A stretch of DNA of 64,000 nt, taken from contig JAQFVV010000254.1 in the NCBI GenBank assembly GCA_028023455.1, positions 124,001 through 188,000 of the forward strand. Direction: 5' to 3'. The stretch comes from Epiperipatus broadwayi (taxonomy: Eukaryota; Onychophora; Udeonychophora; Euonychophora; Peripatidae). A program made the position numbers and the translations under genes. The notes below the pieces were generated by a model. The model made no database searches and was not told the DNA's origin. It was given only the letters and a program-made list of their open reading frames with translations. Of the stretch, positions 31,546 through 43,758 are shown piece after piece. How positions within the stretch are numbered: position 1 is the stretch's first letter; each line of letters begins with the position of its first letter.

Positions 31546-32945
31546 ATATATATATGAGTATGTCTATGCTTACACGTAATTATAAATAATAGTTTCTAGT
31601 AAAGATATTATAAGGGTCATTGGATGCATCTATATATTACACTTTAACAGTTGCTATACCTTGATTGGGTAACTGAATTGATAGAAAGAGCACATATAAT
31701 ATATCATACCTCAAATGTCTATAAATTAAATGCTTCATTTTAGTATTAGATATATCTGCAAGTTTAATAAAAATTAACAATAGATCTGTATTCAGTATTT
31801 TTATGATTGTGCATATTAGAAAGCACCACCCTCTCATATATATATATATATTACATGGAAGATTTCTGTAGGTTTACACATTCAAATGATAGCAACTTAA
31901 GGGACATTTTATGTATTTTTATAAATAATATTCAGTTATGGTGTCATGAAATAAAGAACCAATTAAAAGCAGTCATTCTATGCTAAAATGATATCATCTA
32001 TCAATTGTATTCGTCTGAAATATTTCAAAGCAAAAGGGAAGTTGCAAGTAGCTTATTACTTAAGTTTATATAAGAATCGTAGATCAGGAAATAAATATTT
32101 AATACAGTTTTTATTCCAATTAAAATTCTTTTGGTTGAAATTTTTTTTAAAAATTGTTTTATACTAAATCTATACTTTTTAAATAAAAAATAAATATATC
32201 AGTTTAAAATGAAGTTATAAATTGTGGATTGGTTCTAATCAATAGTAAAAAAGAAAGAACATGACTATTTATTATTAGAAACTAATCCTGCTATTTTTTT
32301 CTTAAATAAATGGTTTAAAAAATTTAACTGACTAAAAAAATAGTTTATATTGATTGTAAATTGTACTGTGAACGGCAGAGTTGAGCAATAAATGATTTTT
32401 AAAAAATATATTGCTGTTTATTTTGCTAAAAACTGAGATATCTGATTTAAATTGTAAAATATAAATTATTCTGAAATTTAATGCTTTGTGTTGTTTTTTC
32501 AATATAATATGTTATAACAATTCATTGTTTTTATTAAAGACTTTCTTTTTATAATTTTCAAACACCTAGAGAGAGATTGATTGTGTTTTCGTTAATTATG
32601 AAAGTCACTTTTTACAATATTGGAAAAGAAGATCAATTAGAATTTGGAAATGTGATAACTATTAAAATAAACAGATAGGAATAATAAATAAGTAAACTGA
32701 ATTATGCATTTATTTTTAAAAACATAGAGAGATTACAGAAGTAACTTTAGCTGAATAGTGATCTAGATAATCTTTACAATAATGACAGATATTAGTAATA
32801 GAATGATGATAAGAGAATGAAGAAAAATAAAAAATGCATTTTATAAAGCATCTAATTGATGAAGGTATAATTATGGTGTTTTTCAATTCCATTCTTTTAT
32901 ATAAAATCTGTACTCTACCTGTTGTCTAAATGAATGTTTGATCAC
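31546..32945. other. AT-rich, no feature recognised
   Basis: Two short TA runs (about 31540 and 31840). A 66-codon minus frame at 31637-31837 has no recognisable features. Confidence 0.4.
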
Positions 32946-32949
32946 AATG

Positions 32950-33012
32950 CCTTTTAATTGGTTGCTTTAACAAATTATTTATTTTTAATTGGTTGCTTTA
33001 ACAAATTACAAA
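32950..33012. repeat. Short tandem duplication
   Basis: TTTTAATTGGTTGCTTTAAC followed by AAATTA occurs twice, about 35 bases apart. Confidence 0.8.
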
Positions 33013-33389
33013 AATGACAAATTTGTCAGAGTTGAAAAAAAAAGTTAATAAATAATTATATCTAACTAAACCATAATTTATGTTATGAGTATTTTATGCA
33101 AAGGAAATAATTCCATCCTTTATATTTAATAATCCATAATTTTTATTATGAAGCATATTTTATGTGAAAGAAGTAATTCTGCCATTAATAAAAGATGCCC
33201 AGAAAAAATCAATACATGTGCTTTTAACTACAGTACAGAGCTGAATATGTATAGTATTTATATCATAAAGAAAATGTGATCCCAGTACATAAATTCATGT
33301 TTGAAATATGATATTTAGTGATGGAAAGAAAATAGATGCTATAATATCATATTTACATTTAACCATTAAACTGGGACAAATTGTATTAG

Positions 33390-34330
33390 CCTAGAGAGAA
33401 GCTCTAAACTTTTGATTGGTCTATTACAGAATCAGCAGTAAAAATATATTCATCTTTTAATATTATATTTATTTTAGTTTTGTTTGTAAAAAGAAAATTA
33501 ATAATTTGTCAGATTATGAAAGTGAATAAAAGTTTTTTCAAAAATAAATTTCTATTTATAATTATAAAAATAATCTATAGTCGAAAACATAAAATGAACG
33601 TTTCATAACCTATTAAAAATGCAGCCTATGTCATTGACTTCTTTCTCAACTTATGTTCAAGTAAAAGTGAAGAATTTTTACTAAAATCTTAACTATTCTT
33701 CTAAAATAATTATATTTTCAGCATATTTTATCAAAATTTATAATATGTAAAAAAAATATGAAAAAATACTCTAAAATATACATTTTCATTGTGAAAATCA
33801 AAACAAAGAACTTAGACCTATCAAAATCATTTAAAAACCCTTTCACTGCTGATTATATTATTGGTCGCATGAGCTAAAAATCAAAACTTTTAATTGGCCA
33901 ATTCACAAACTGAAGTGTCAATTAACAAATTCAATTGTCAAAATATATTCACCTTTTATTAATATATTCACTTTAGTCTCATTTATAAAAAGTATATTAA
34001 TAATTTGTCAGATTATGAAAGTGGATGAAAGTTTGTTCAAAAATAAATTTTGATTTATAATTTAAAAAATTTTCGATAGCGGTTGAAATGAAAAGAAACA
34101 TCAATCTCTAATTGCACGTCATAATTTCTTCTGCCCACTTTGCAATAAATAAATAATTCTTGCTAAAATCTTAACTATTTTTGTAAAATAATATTTATTT
34201 TTAGCATATTTTATGAAAATAATTTATATTTCATCAAAAAATACTGTTAAAATGCTCTAAAACATTCGTTTATCATTTTCAAAATAAAACAAAAAACGTT
34301 TGTAACTCTTTACTTTTTGGCAGCCATTTT
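33390..34330 (+). repeat. Tandem duplication of about 480 bp (old)
   Basis: The unit from about 33400 (CTTTTGATTGGTCTATTACA, TAATAATTTGTCAGATTATG, GTTCAAAAATAAATTT-like, CTAAAATCTTAACTATT) recurs from about 33880 in the same order. An inverted diverged copy lies at about 39190-39660. The repeat is noncoding and its class is unknown. Confidence 0.65.
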
Positions 34331-34760
34331 CTTTGTTGACAAAATTTAAACAGCCAATAAGATTCAAGAAAAGGCAGTGAGAAGGCAGTGCTTTGGCTTT
34401 GTTTGACATATATGGTCATTTTTATTGATTTTTTATTTGTAAAATAATTCAAGAGAGGGCAGCATCTTACAGAACTTTTTTTCTTCTAAAAATGACATCA
34501 GAACCATAAATGTAGTACAAAACTGAGCAATTTACAGTGACATCAAGTTACCTTGTTTTTAAATGAATCGATCAGGTGAAGAATTAAAAGCACTCCCTTT
34601 TGTTGAAAATAAGAAACAATCAATCAGCACCTTAGAAAGTCTGCCTTCTCCCATTGTTATTTAAATTTTATTGATTTTTTACTTGTAAAATAATTATAGA
34701 GATGGCAGCATCATATGGTACATTTTACTCTTTAAAATGACTATAAATTTGCTACAATAA
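34331..34760 (+). repeat. Diverged direct repeat
   Basis: A block with ATTTTTATTGATTTTTTATTTG and TAAAATAATTCAAGAGAGGGCAGCATC-like sequence (about 34415-34480) recurs at about 34665-34730 (TTATTGATTTTTTACTTG, AGAGATGGCAGCATC). Both are preceded by a GAAGGCAG or TGCCTTC-type motif. Confidence 0.55.
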
Positions 34761-37700
34761 TGTAATAATTAGCAGTTTTAGAGTAGGTTAAAGCTGTGAA
34801 CAAAAATGCTCATTGCATCCTCATGTATGATTAATTCTGGTTTGAATAGAATTGAAGTCATGTAGTTTGATATCATGTAGTTTACATTAATTCCAACATT
34901 AATAGGTGGTCTGGATAATTTAAAGGCTTAATTTGATTAAAAACATTTTATTCAAAGCAAATTATTCCACAAAGCTAAAAAAATATTAAAGCAACCAATT
35001 AAAAAATACTATTACAAAGACAATAGATTACATTTATTTATATAATATTAAAATCTTTTGTTTAATTTACATTAAATCTTTAAAAAAATTGTGAAAGTAA
35101 CTAATTTAAAAAAGATGAAGTTTACATTGGCCAGGTACATTTGATATATATATATATATTGTACCAACATTGAATTGGTACATAATAATTTTATCTTAAA
35201 AAAATTATTAAAACAAAAATCTTTCATTAAAAGAAATAATATGTAACAGTTTAAGAGTTTTGAAATAAAAGTTTTATAAAGGAAGTAAAGAGTTTTTTCT
35301 TATTATTATTCATTAAAATAAATAGTTAAAAGTTCAAGAGTTCTTGAAATAAAACTTACAATTAATTAATTAAAAGGGGGGAGGGGCATTTTTCCTGTAG
35401 AAAACTCTTAAAGTTTCATAGGAGAAGTTAAAGAGTTTTTATTATTATAAGTTAAAAGTTAAAATATAAATCTCTTTTCATTCGAGTTTATTAGAATAAG
35501 TTATATATGTGCATAAATGTAAGCTTGTTAATAAAATATATAATAAATGTGTGTATATGTGCGTGTTAAAATCATATTGAAAAACACATGAAAATAAATA
35601 TTGAAATGAAAGTTAAAAATATATTTAAAAACACAGCGGTGGTTACTAATTAAAGATATAAAAACAACATGTTTGTGATGGCTGCTAATTAAAATATCCA
35701 ACAAGATTAAAAAGGATTAGATACTAAAGGAATTTCGACAACACATATTGCCAGAGGATATCAAAACAAAAACACTTCTCATATATAAATAGCCAAATTT
35801 TTATCGGACATTCAGACTAGTCTAGAAATAACAGTGCAGTTTATTATGTATCCAGAAACAGAAATGCAGTGCTGAGCAGCTTTTGGGAACATACGATCTT
35901 ATTTCAGCCCTTAGTCCAACAAGATCATAAAGATCTGTCCAAGAAATAATGTCTGTGTAATAGCTTAGAAATTCTCCATCAATGTTCAACTGTCTCCAGA
36001 AATAATACTGATGAATAAGAAAGAAACCTCCTCAAAAAACTTCAAATCTAACTGGTTAGATATACTTCATTATAAGCAGCTAACAGCAAGCAATATCCAC
36101 ATTCCAAAAATCCTAGGTAAAACATTTTCTTATTTTCATTTATATATAGTAGCCATCGCATTCATAAACATTCATGAATTCTCCCAGGGCCATAATTATA
36201 TGAACTCTATAGCACATAAAAAATGAACTATTAATTTGTGTGTTCTAAATATATGTGTTTTATGTTCTTTAATGCTTTATTATCTATGTCAGTGTGTGAA
36301 TTAATATGTGTGTGACAAAAATACCAATATTATATTAGTTAAAAATTATAAAGATATTTAAATTTAGTATAATTAATGTTAGTTAAAATAAATTGTCTTT
36401 AAACTAAAACGTTATTTGTCGGTCAATTCTTTTAACAATTCTTTTACCAATCTTTTCATCAACTCTTTTTATCAATTCTTTCACCACTAATTAAATAATA
36501 TTTTGTTATTGAATTAAAATTAGACTGAGCTAGTTTTAGGGATTGTTTCAAGTGCTGGATTATGAGCCTACTGTCCGAATACATTAGTATTAGACTAGCT
36601 GGCACCTGGGGTTTACTTCAAAACAAATAAAGTGTTTGGATAGTAGGGGTTTGAATCTAGCAGCTGAGGTGGGCCATGATCTGATTGTGAGTATTGTTGA
36701 TAGTTAAGGCTATCAATAATATTTCCCATTTTGCTCAAACATGCCGGTTCGTTCACATAACATTTATAATTACATAAGATTATAAATGAGTTATAAAGAA
36801 GTTTGTAACCAGCCAAAATATTTGCAGTGTAAGTAAGATCTTCTGTGGATCGAACCTTGCACAATATATAATATTAGTTATTAATAGATCAAGCTTAGGC
36901 ATAATAATGCATAAAAAAAAATAGCAACATAATAAGCTTTTATTATTGTTTGTTAATTTTTTTTCTTATTTTTATGAATATAATACTTTGTAAAAAAAGT
37001 TTACAATCATTTACTTATAATTAATTATACAAGATCTTCATAAGTTTGTGTTATAAGGTTTATGAGTATTTCTAATTTGTTCTATTTTTACTCCAGTTAT
37101 GCCACCTAGTGTAAGTTTAAATAATCAATAGATGTCAGATGTTGACACTTAATAAATTACTATAAGGTTATTTTATCTATATCACTAATAGGGAGGGATT
37201 TATAAGCTTGCAACTACTGATTATTCAATGTACATTACACAGCAAAATGGGAATATGAAAAATAAATTTTCTATTTAAAAATACTGTCCAAGCTTGAATC
37301 ATGTAATGTAGAGTACTTTACACTTGAGAAATGTGCAGTAGTGAAACCATTGGTGGTGTTATAGAGTTTATTTTCTTGGCTAGTCTGGTTGAATTGTAAT
37401 TGTGGGATAATTTTGATTAGACCATTATATATATATATGGGCAAGAGAAAAATTAAACAAATATGCTCTCAAAAACTTAAATGTCTACAAAATGCTACTG
37501 GCCTTAGCAGAGTTCTTAAAAATTTTAACTTGAAATATGATCCATATAAGATAAATTATGTTTTGAAGCCATTACATGATGTCACTATATAATTGTATTG
37601 TTTACCATAATTAAGAGTACTGAAAATCATTTTATCAACTGATATATGAAATGATGAGTTAAAAAGTAGTATCTATCACATTCTTAAGACTCACAAATGG

Positions 37701-39185
37701 AAGTCATACAAATTTCATTCAAATACTTTTAATTAAAGGTAAAACAAAGATGGAATATTGCTATAACAATCAGTGAATTATTAAATAAGTTTTTTCCATA
37801 CTTGGGAGTGTTTCAGATATGTTTATTAGTTGATATCAGAGATAGTGTTGACATTTTGATTGAGTATCTACCAATTGTCTGATTAGATATTATAAGTCTG
37901 AAATATATGTGTACAGTCTTTACTTATAAAAATTATCATATATTTCTATTAATCCTTCTGCATATGAGAATTTTTATTTAAGAATTGTCTATAGCCATTA
38001 TATCAATTTGTAATCTATTTCCATTGATTAACAATCAATTATTTACTGTTGCATTCTTTAAAAAATTTGATAATTAAAAAAATGCCTACCAGCGATGTTA
38101 TGATATACTGTCATCATCAAAGCAACATTATTTTTACAAGATATAAGTTTCAGCTCAAGAAAAAGTACTGCAAACTGTTTACTCATTTTGTAATTAAAAA
38201 TAAAATTAAATGATATGTAATGATAAAGTGCAATTAAATACAAATATAATTTGCTTACACAATTTTTATTCAACACTTTTATACTGCAATATGAAATCAT
38301 ATTTCTTAAATACTAAAGGCAAAAAAAATTTTCATCATGAAAAAAAGTAAATAATCCCCACAAAAAATACAAATTTTATTTATTACATAATTAAAAATAA
38401 GCTTTCACTAGGAAAGAAAAATATATACATTATCTAAAAAAAACAATTTTTATTTAAATAATTTTAATTAATGTTTTTATGCCAATAGGAATTTTCCTCA
38501 GACAAAAATATTTGCTACTTTAAGCACTATATTGGCAAAAAAGAAGAAATAATTGAAACTAATAATTGTACATTATATCTCTTAATTTGATTTTTTTTAA
38601 TTAAAACTGAATTTTTATTGAAATAAATATTTCAGATTGTTATTTTTTTAAATGTTTTTTTAAATAGTACTGCAAAAACAATTTTTAAGTTTTATTGGTT
38701 TCATAATCACAAAAAAAAAAAGAAGCCATAGCCATTGATAACATAACATAATATGGCAAAAATAAATTTAAAAATGTGCAACCAAATTAGCTTAATTTTT
38801 TGTGTATGCTTTATTTTATTAATAAATTATGATTCATCACTTTCCCAATATAATACATTCAAAATGGTGGTGACAAAATGTAAAATTGTCATTTAAAAAA
38901 ATCACAGAATGTATTTATTGTAAACAATATTTACACACAAGTTAGTCTTTTTTTATTAATAATATGCTTAACGTTTTCTGAGTTTGGGCCACACTTACAC
39001 ATCATTCATGTGTTCACAGCTTTAATTCACTTTCTAACTACTATTTTTAATATTCTTTTTCCCAGGAAAAAACTGTACTGAATAATTCTGCTATCTTTAG
39101 AATATTTTACACTAATAAATCAGTAATATTTAAATTTATCAAATTAACAATTAGATAAAGCCAATCTTTAAGTTGTTGATTGGTT
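34761..39185. other. Long AT-rich stretch without recognised genes
   Basis: I examined this for coding frames and known motifs and found none I can support. About 36530-36860 is more complex (GGGTTTGAATCTAGCAG, TGTGGATCGAACCTTGC) and could contain decayed tRNA-derived SINEs in opposite orientations. A 67-codon plus frame at 37389-37592 and an 80-codon minus frame at 38058-38300 lack family resemblance. Confidence 0.4.
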
Positions 39186-39189
39186 GTTT

Positions 39190-39670
39190 TTTGTTCTCTC
39201 CACAAGAGAGTGTCTGCCAATGATTTTGATAGTTTTATTTTTTCGTTTTGATTTTCAAAGTGTTTTAGAACCTTTTCTTTACACATTTATTATTTGTTCA
39301 CAAAATATTTGTAAAATATTAAATATTTTAAAAGAATAATTGTGTTTTATGTAGAAAATATTTATTTTTATTTGAAGGCAAGTTGACAAAGAAATCAATA
39401 ATGTATGGCTTCAGTTTATTATTGGATGACAAATATACATTTTATGTTTACCACTATAAATAATTTTCATCAATTATAAATAAAAAATTATGTTTAAAAA
39501 ACCTTTTGTTTACTTTAATAATCTAATAAATTATTAATTTGCATCTTACAAACTAAACTAAAATGGATACAGTTTTTAAAGATAAATATATTTTTATTGC
39601 TGTTTCTGTAATTGACCAATCAAAAGTTTGAAACTTTAATTCAATCTGCCAATAATAATTTTGAACTAAG
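39190..39670 (-). repeat. Inverted copy of the 33.4-34.3 kb repeat
   Basis: On the minus strand it reads TCAAACTTTTGATTGGTC, then CAGAAACAGCAATAAAAATA, TAATAATTTATTAGATTATT and later TTTCAAAATAAA-type blocks. This is the same order as 33400-33700. Confidence 0.6.
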
Positions 39671-41600
39671 AAAGGATTAATAAAATATTTTCTTTATTAA
39701 TTATCACTGGTTTTCCCTTCAATTTTAAGCTTTTTAATTTTTTTACAGAATTTTTGGTATTTATTATTGTAATGGTCATACTTGTACATTCATGAAACAA
39801 AATACAGAGTTCAGGCAAAACATGACAAAGCTGACCAAACTAAGATGGTGAGATCTCAAATCCAATCAATTTCAGCTCATCTCCCAGCACTCCATGAATT
39901 AATACCCTATGGATGATATTTATGAGGTTACACTTGGTCTCAATTTCTTCAGCAATCTGGCTGAGCAAAGGGAGAAATATGAGACTTAGAGGAAAATTGA
40001 TAACTTAACACAAATTAGAGATTAACTGAACTATTCAACATGCTATAACTTAACTCAAGTAATACATAATATACATTAATAAAGAATCTGTGTGATTTGG
40101 AGTAAATTGCAAGAAACACATTAAATAATGATAATTTTAAATATATTTATTAAAAATAAAGGGGAAAACAATTATTTAGCATTGATTGGATGGATGACAC
40201 ATGCAGGCATTACAATAATGATGAGATGGATAATGATACAGTAGTCTCATTTTGATAGAAATGCAAATTATATAATTATTGGTGATCCATGACTCATGCC
40301 TAATATTGTGATATGCCAAGCTATTCTTTAAGTTTGCTAAGGGTAAGTTATACATTTGCCAGAATGATACATATCTAGAGCAGCAAGCTCCTTATTTTAA
40401 CATATTAACAATGAACAATAATATGTTCAAAATACAGATTCATTAGGTAAAACCAGATTCTGAGTTTAGACTAAAGCTGTAGTTGTCTCGTAAGGCAGAA
40501 TGAACTGGTTACCATATATTGGCATATGAGATTATGGTGCTAAAGTATTAAATCAAAGATCACAGTGCAAATGTGCAGTTAATCATGGGATTCAGTACCT
40601 AGTACTTGGTACCCTTGGACCGTATGGCTTGCTAGCATAATGAGGAACATTTCTAGTTCAGTAAGTTTGGATAAGCTTTGAATAAGGTTCCGGACCCTCA
40701 TATTCCAGTTCTAAAAATATAGCTATCCAAACTAAAGAATGGGGTGGACTATCACTGGAAACCCATTTAAGAAGGCATGGAAAGACATTATTGCATGTTA
40801 TGTGGTTAATAAAGACACATTTGCAACTCTTAATAATAAAACTAATATGTATTTAAATAACTAAAAAGTGCACTTAAATATCTATAGTTTCAGTCTGCTG
40901 AAACTAACTTGACCCAGTTCTTAAGATAGCATATCATAATGATGCTAAGAAAGGGTTAATTAAATATCAATCTAGTTTATATATATTGAATCTGTATATA
41001 ATTCTTTATAACAAAATTAGGAAGGAGAAAGCATATTTTGGGCCTTACAACATTTACAAATATGCTTTTAATATCATCCCCGGCCACTATCGAACTAACA
41101 AATATAATAATAATTTGAACTGATTAAGCAAACCTTAATAAATATTAAATAACTAAATATAAATAACAATGAGCACATAGAGATCTGTTGTTATCTCATA
41201 GAATAGGATTTCAAAGCAGCGATTTCCATCAGCTAAAGAGCAATGACAATATTATGCTGGAAAGCTTCTAATTGTCTCTCCCAAAAGTTTGCTAAATTAA
41301 TTACTCTCTGCTTTGAAATATTGGCATATTATAAACATATAAATTTAATAAAAAAAAAGAAATAATCAAATGCAAAAGACAGGCATGGCTGCAGATTATA
41401 AACAGCTTTAAACAATAAACGATTACAATTGTTTCAGTTAAAGAATAAGTTACATTAAAATTAAAGGCTAGTTTATTGTTACATTTTAATAGTTTTACTT
41501 TAAAAGATTTTAGTTTCATAGGAAATGTACACTTTAAATAAACATTCATAATAACTAGCTTAATTAAAGTATTATAAGTTTTAAAACTAGATTTATAGAG
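39671..41600. other. No feature recognised
   Basis: About 39800-39980 and 40560-40800 are of higher complexity and may be decayed transposon or exon sequence, but stops occur in all frames and no motif is recognisable. Confidence 0.35.
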
Positions 41601-41602
41601 CT

Positions 41603-41845
41603 CTACAGTGAAGAAGTATTACTAATTTTGTTTTGGAGCTGAGTTGTCCAGCATTGGGAGTAGTCACTTGCACTCTCTCTCTTTCTCTGGATAAGTTGTC
41701 CATCCACAGTGTTCTTCCTTAACAGCAGTTGGTAACTGGACTTCTCCATCCTCGTGGTGATGATGATTACTGTGACAGCATGCAGGATGGGCTGAAGGTC
41801 ATAGTACCCAAAGAAAGATGGCAAATATGTGGCTTCCGTAGCCAC
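41603..41845 (-). CDS. Unassigned 80-codon open frame
   Basis: The frame lies in the most GC-rich and complex part of this region (about 41620-41850). The product starts MATEATYLPSFFGYYDLQPI and is followed by a hydrophobic run (AVTVIIITT) and a basic stretch (QRKRES). No domain, signal peptide or family is recognised. It might be a fragment of a transposon or an exon, or simply chance. I list it because its composition differs from its AT-rich neighbours, not because I can support function. Confidence 0.15.
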   Translation of the reverse strand: MATEATYLPSFFGYYDLQPILHAVTVIIITTRMEKSSYQLLLRKNTVDGQLIQRKRESASDYSQCWTTQLQNKISNTSSL

Positions 41846-42439
41846 TCATGATAAGATTCTAACCTGTGTGGGTTTGTGTAGCAACGATTTGGATTATAGA
41901 ATGCATATATCTTTAAGTGGTGAAATCTAGGATTTATATACCAATTTCTACCCCTCTATTGCATTTTACCACAAGCTAGGTTTGCAGCATAAAAGTCCAT
42001 TAGCTTGTTTATATGTTTTGCTTAAAATTACAAATTTGACTTTCTTATTGTTAAGTTCTCTAATCAAACAAATTCCATCTTAGTGTAGCCAATTTGATTC
42101 CAAATTGAATAGAAAATAGTGCCAATTGATTGAGTTTGCTTATACTAAAGTAATGTTTTAAAAATTGTTATTGTCAAATTACAGATTTGTTGACATGCAA
42201 TTTTAAACAGGTGCATATGAAGTGATTTCTTTTAATAAGAACGATTTTAAAATTTAGAAATTAACAAATTATTACATAAACATTTTGTTATATATGTATG
42301 CTGGTCACAGGTGAAATTTTATATATATATGCAATCTTAAGAGAAATAATGAAATAAATTTATAAGCATAAATTTATAATAATTTAAACATTTAAATATA
42401 AATGTGTTGTAACATCATTAAATCTATTACACATCACAG

Positions 42440-42490
42440 CTTATATATATATATATATATTATATATATATATATAAATATATATATAAG
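42440..42490. repeat. (TA)n microsatellite
   Basis: A TA run with one interruption. Confidence 0.9.
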
Positions 42491-42901
42491 TGTGCTGATA
42501 CATAGATAATGACATTTACACATGTATACCTTTACACAGATATACAGATATATAGATATATGTGCACTCATTAGGGTTTCAAGTTAGTATGAGTACTACT
42601 ATGGGATATAGTGGGAGAAACATGTAGTCTGATGGAATACACCATTTCATTATATATTTGAAATCTGCAATAATCAAGACTTCTTACCATAGAAAAGCAT
42701 TGCAATTTTTTAATATTTATCTGAAAGTTTGTAATAATGGCATTTTATTTGTAATTATAAGTTGGTCTATTTTCATCATTAGAGGAATTCAGACTCAAAT
42801 ATATTCATTGATTAAAAGTATTGTATTCTTATATATTCTCCTTTACTTTTTTTGTATTTTCTCATATATTCATATATATTACTATTTTATAAATCTCCTT
42901 A

Positions 42902-43059
42902 TATACACTCTAATGTAAATTTTTATATAATTCCTCCTTTTCTAACAGTTTCAACTGTCTTGCAGTCTTCATCAAAGCTCTGATAAAGACTTCACGACAG
43001 TCAAAACTGTTAGAAAAATAAAAATGGAATTATATAAAAATTTGCATTAGAGTGTATAT
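42902..43059. repeat. Family D palindrome, best copy
   Basis: The arms of about 60-70 bp (ATACACTCTAATG, AATTTTTATATAATTCC and inverted partners) flank a central loop TCTTGCAGTCTTCATCAAAGC. Each half-loop reads as a hammerhead-like core. On the minus strand it is TTGATGA, AGACTG/CAGTT hairpin, GAAAC. On the plus strand it is CTGATAA, AGACT hairpin, CAAAAC. Both have one or two core changes. The element is MITE-sized. Confidence 0.75.
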
Positions 43060-43660
43060 AATGATATTTATAAAAAAAAGTAATATATATTCATGATTAT
43101 TGATTAATAATAACACACAAGTGCATCCATAACACACCATCCATTTTAATACTATTATTATTGTCTTTCTTCGTGCGTTATTGGTCTGAATAGTGGCAGT
43201 ATCAGCATGGGAACTGATCAGGCCAGCCACACCTGAAGAAGAGAGAAAAATAATATCACTTGAAATATCATGTTTCATATTAACCTGTGTCCTATTTATT
43301 ACTAACAGTTGAATATATTTGAAAAGTTCAAATAAAGTTTGAATTTTTCTAAAAATATTTAATCATTAATACTAGATGTTAAAAATAGTGTATTATATAA
43401 TTACAATAACGATTGACTGTTTTCCTAAATTAGATTTTTGATTTTCAAGATACTTTGGGAAATTAATTGTTCTCAATGTCCACAGTAATTATATATAGAA
43501 ACTGAGCTGGTAATTTAAATAGTAATGGGTGTAAATTCTCATTACCCACTGAATGATTATTCTGATGAATATTATCTTTTTCACTATTCTTCTTAGAAAA
43601 GATATGAAAATACTTTTGCTCTATAGTTTCCAAAGTGGTTTTATGTTACTTATATATATA
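43060..43660. other. No feature recognised
   Basis: A short complex stretch at about 43180-43250 without a supported frame. Confidence 0.35.
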
Positions 43661-43662
43661 TA

Positions 43663-43758
43663 GTGTGTCACCACAAATTGGCATGATGTTAGCAATTTTT
43701 CCTTTTCTAACCTGTGTGCCACTACAAATTGACACAATGGCTACAATTTTCCAAAGAC
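43663..43758. repeat. 51-bp tandem duplication
   Basis: GTGTGTCACCACAAATTGGC...GCAATTTTTCC is followed by GTGTGCCACTACAAATTGAC...ACAATTTTCC. Confidence 0.8.
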
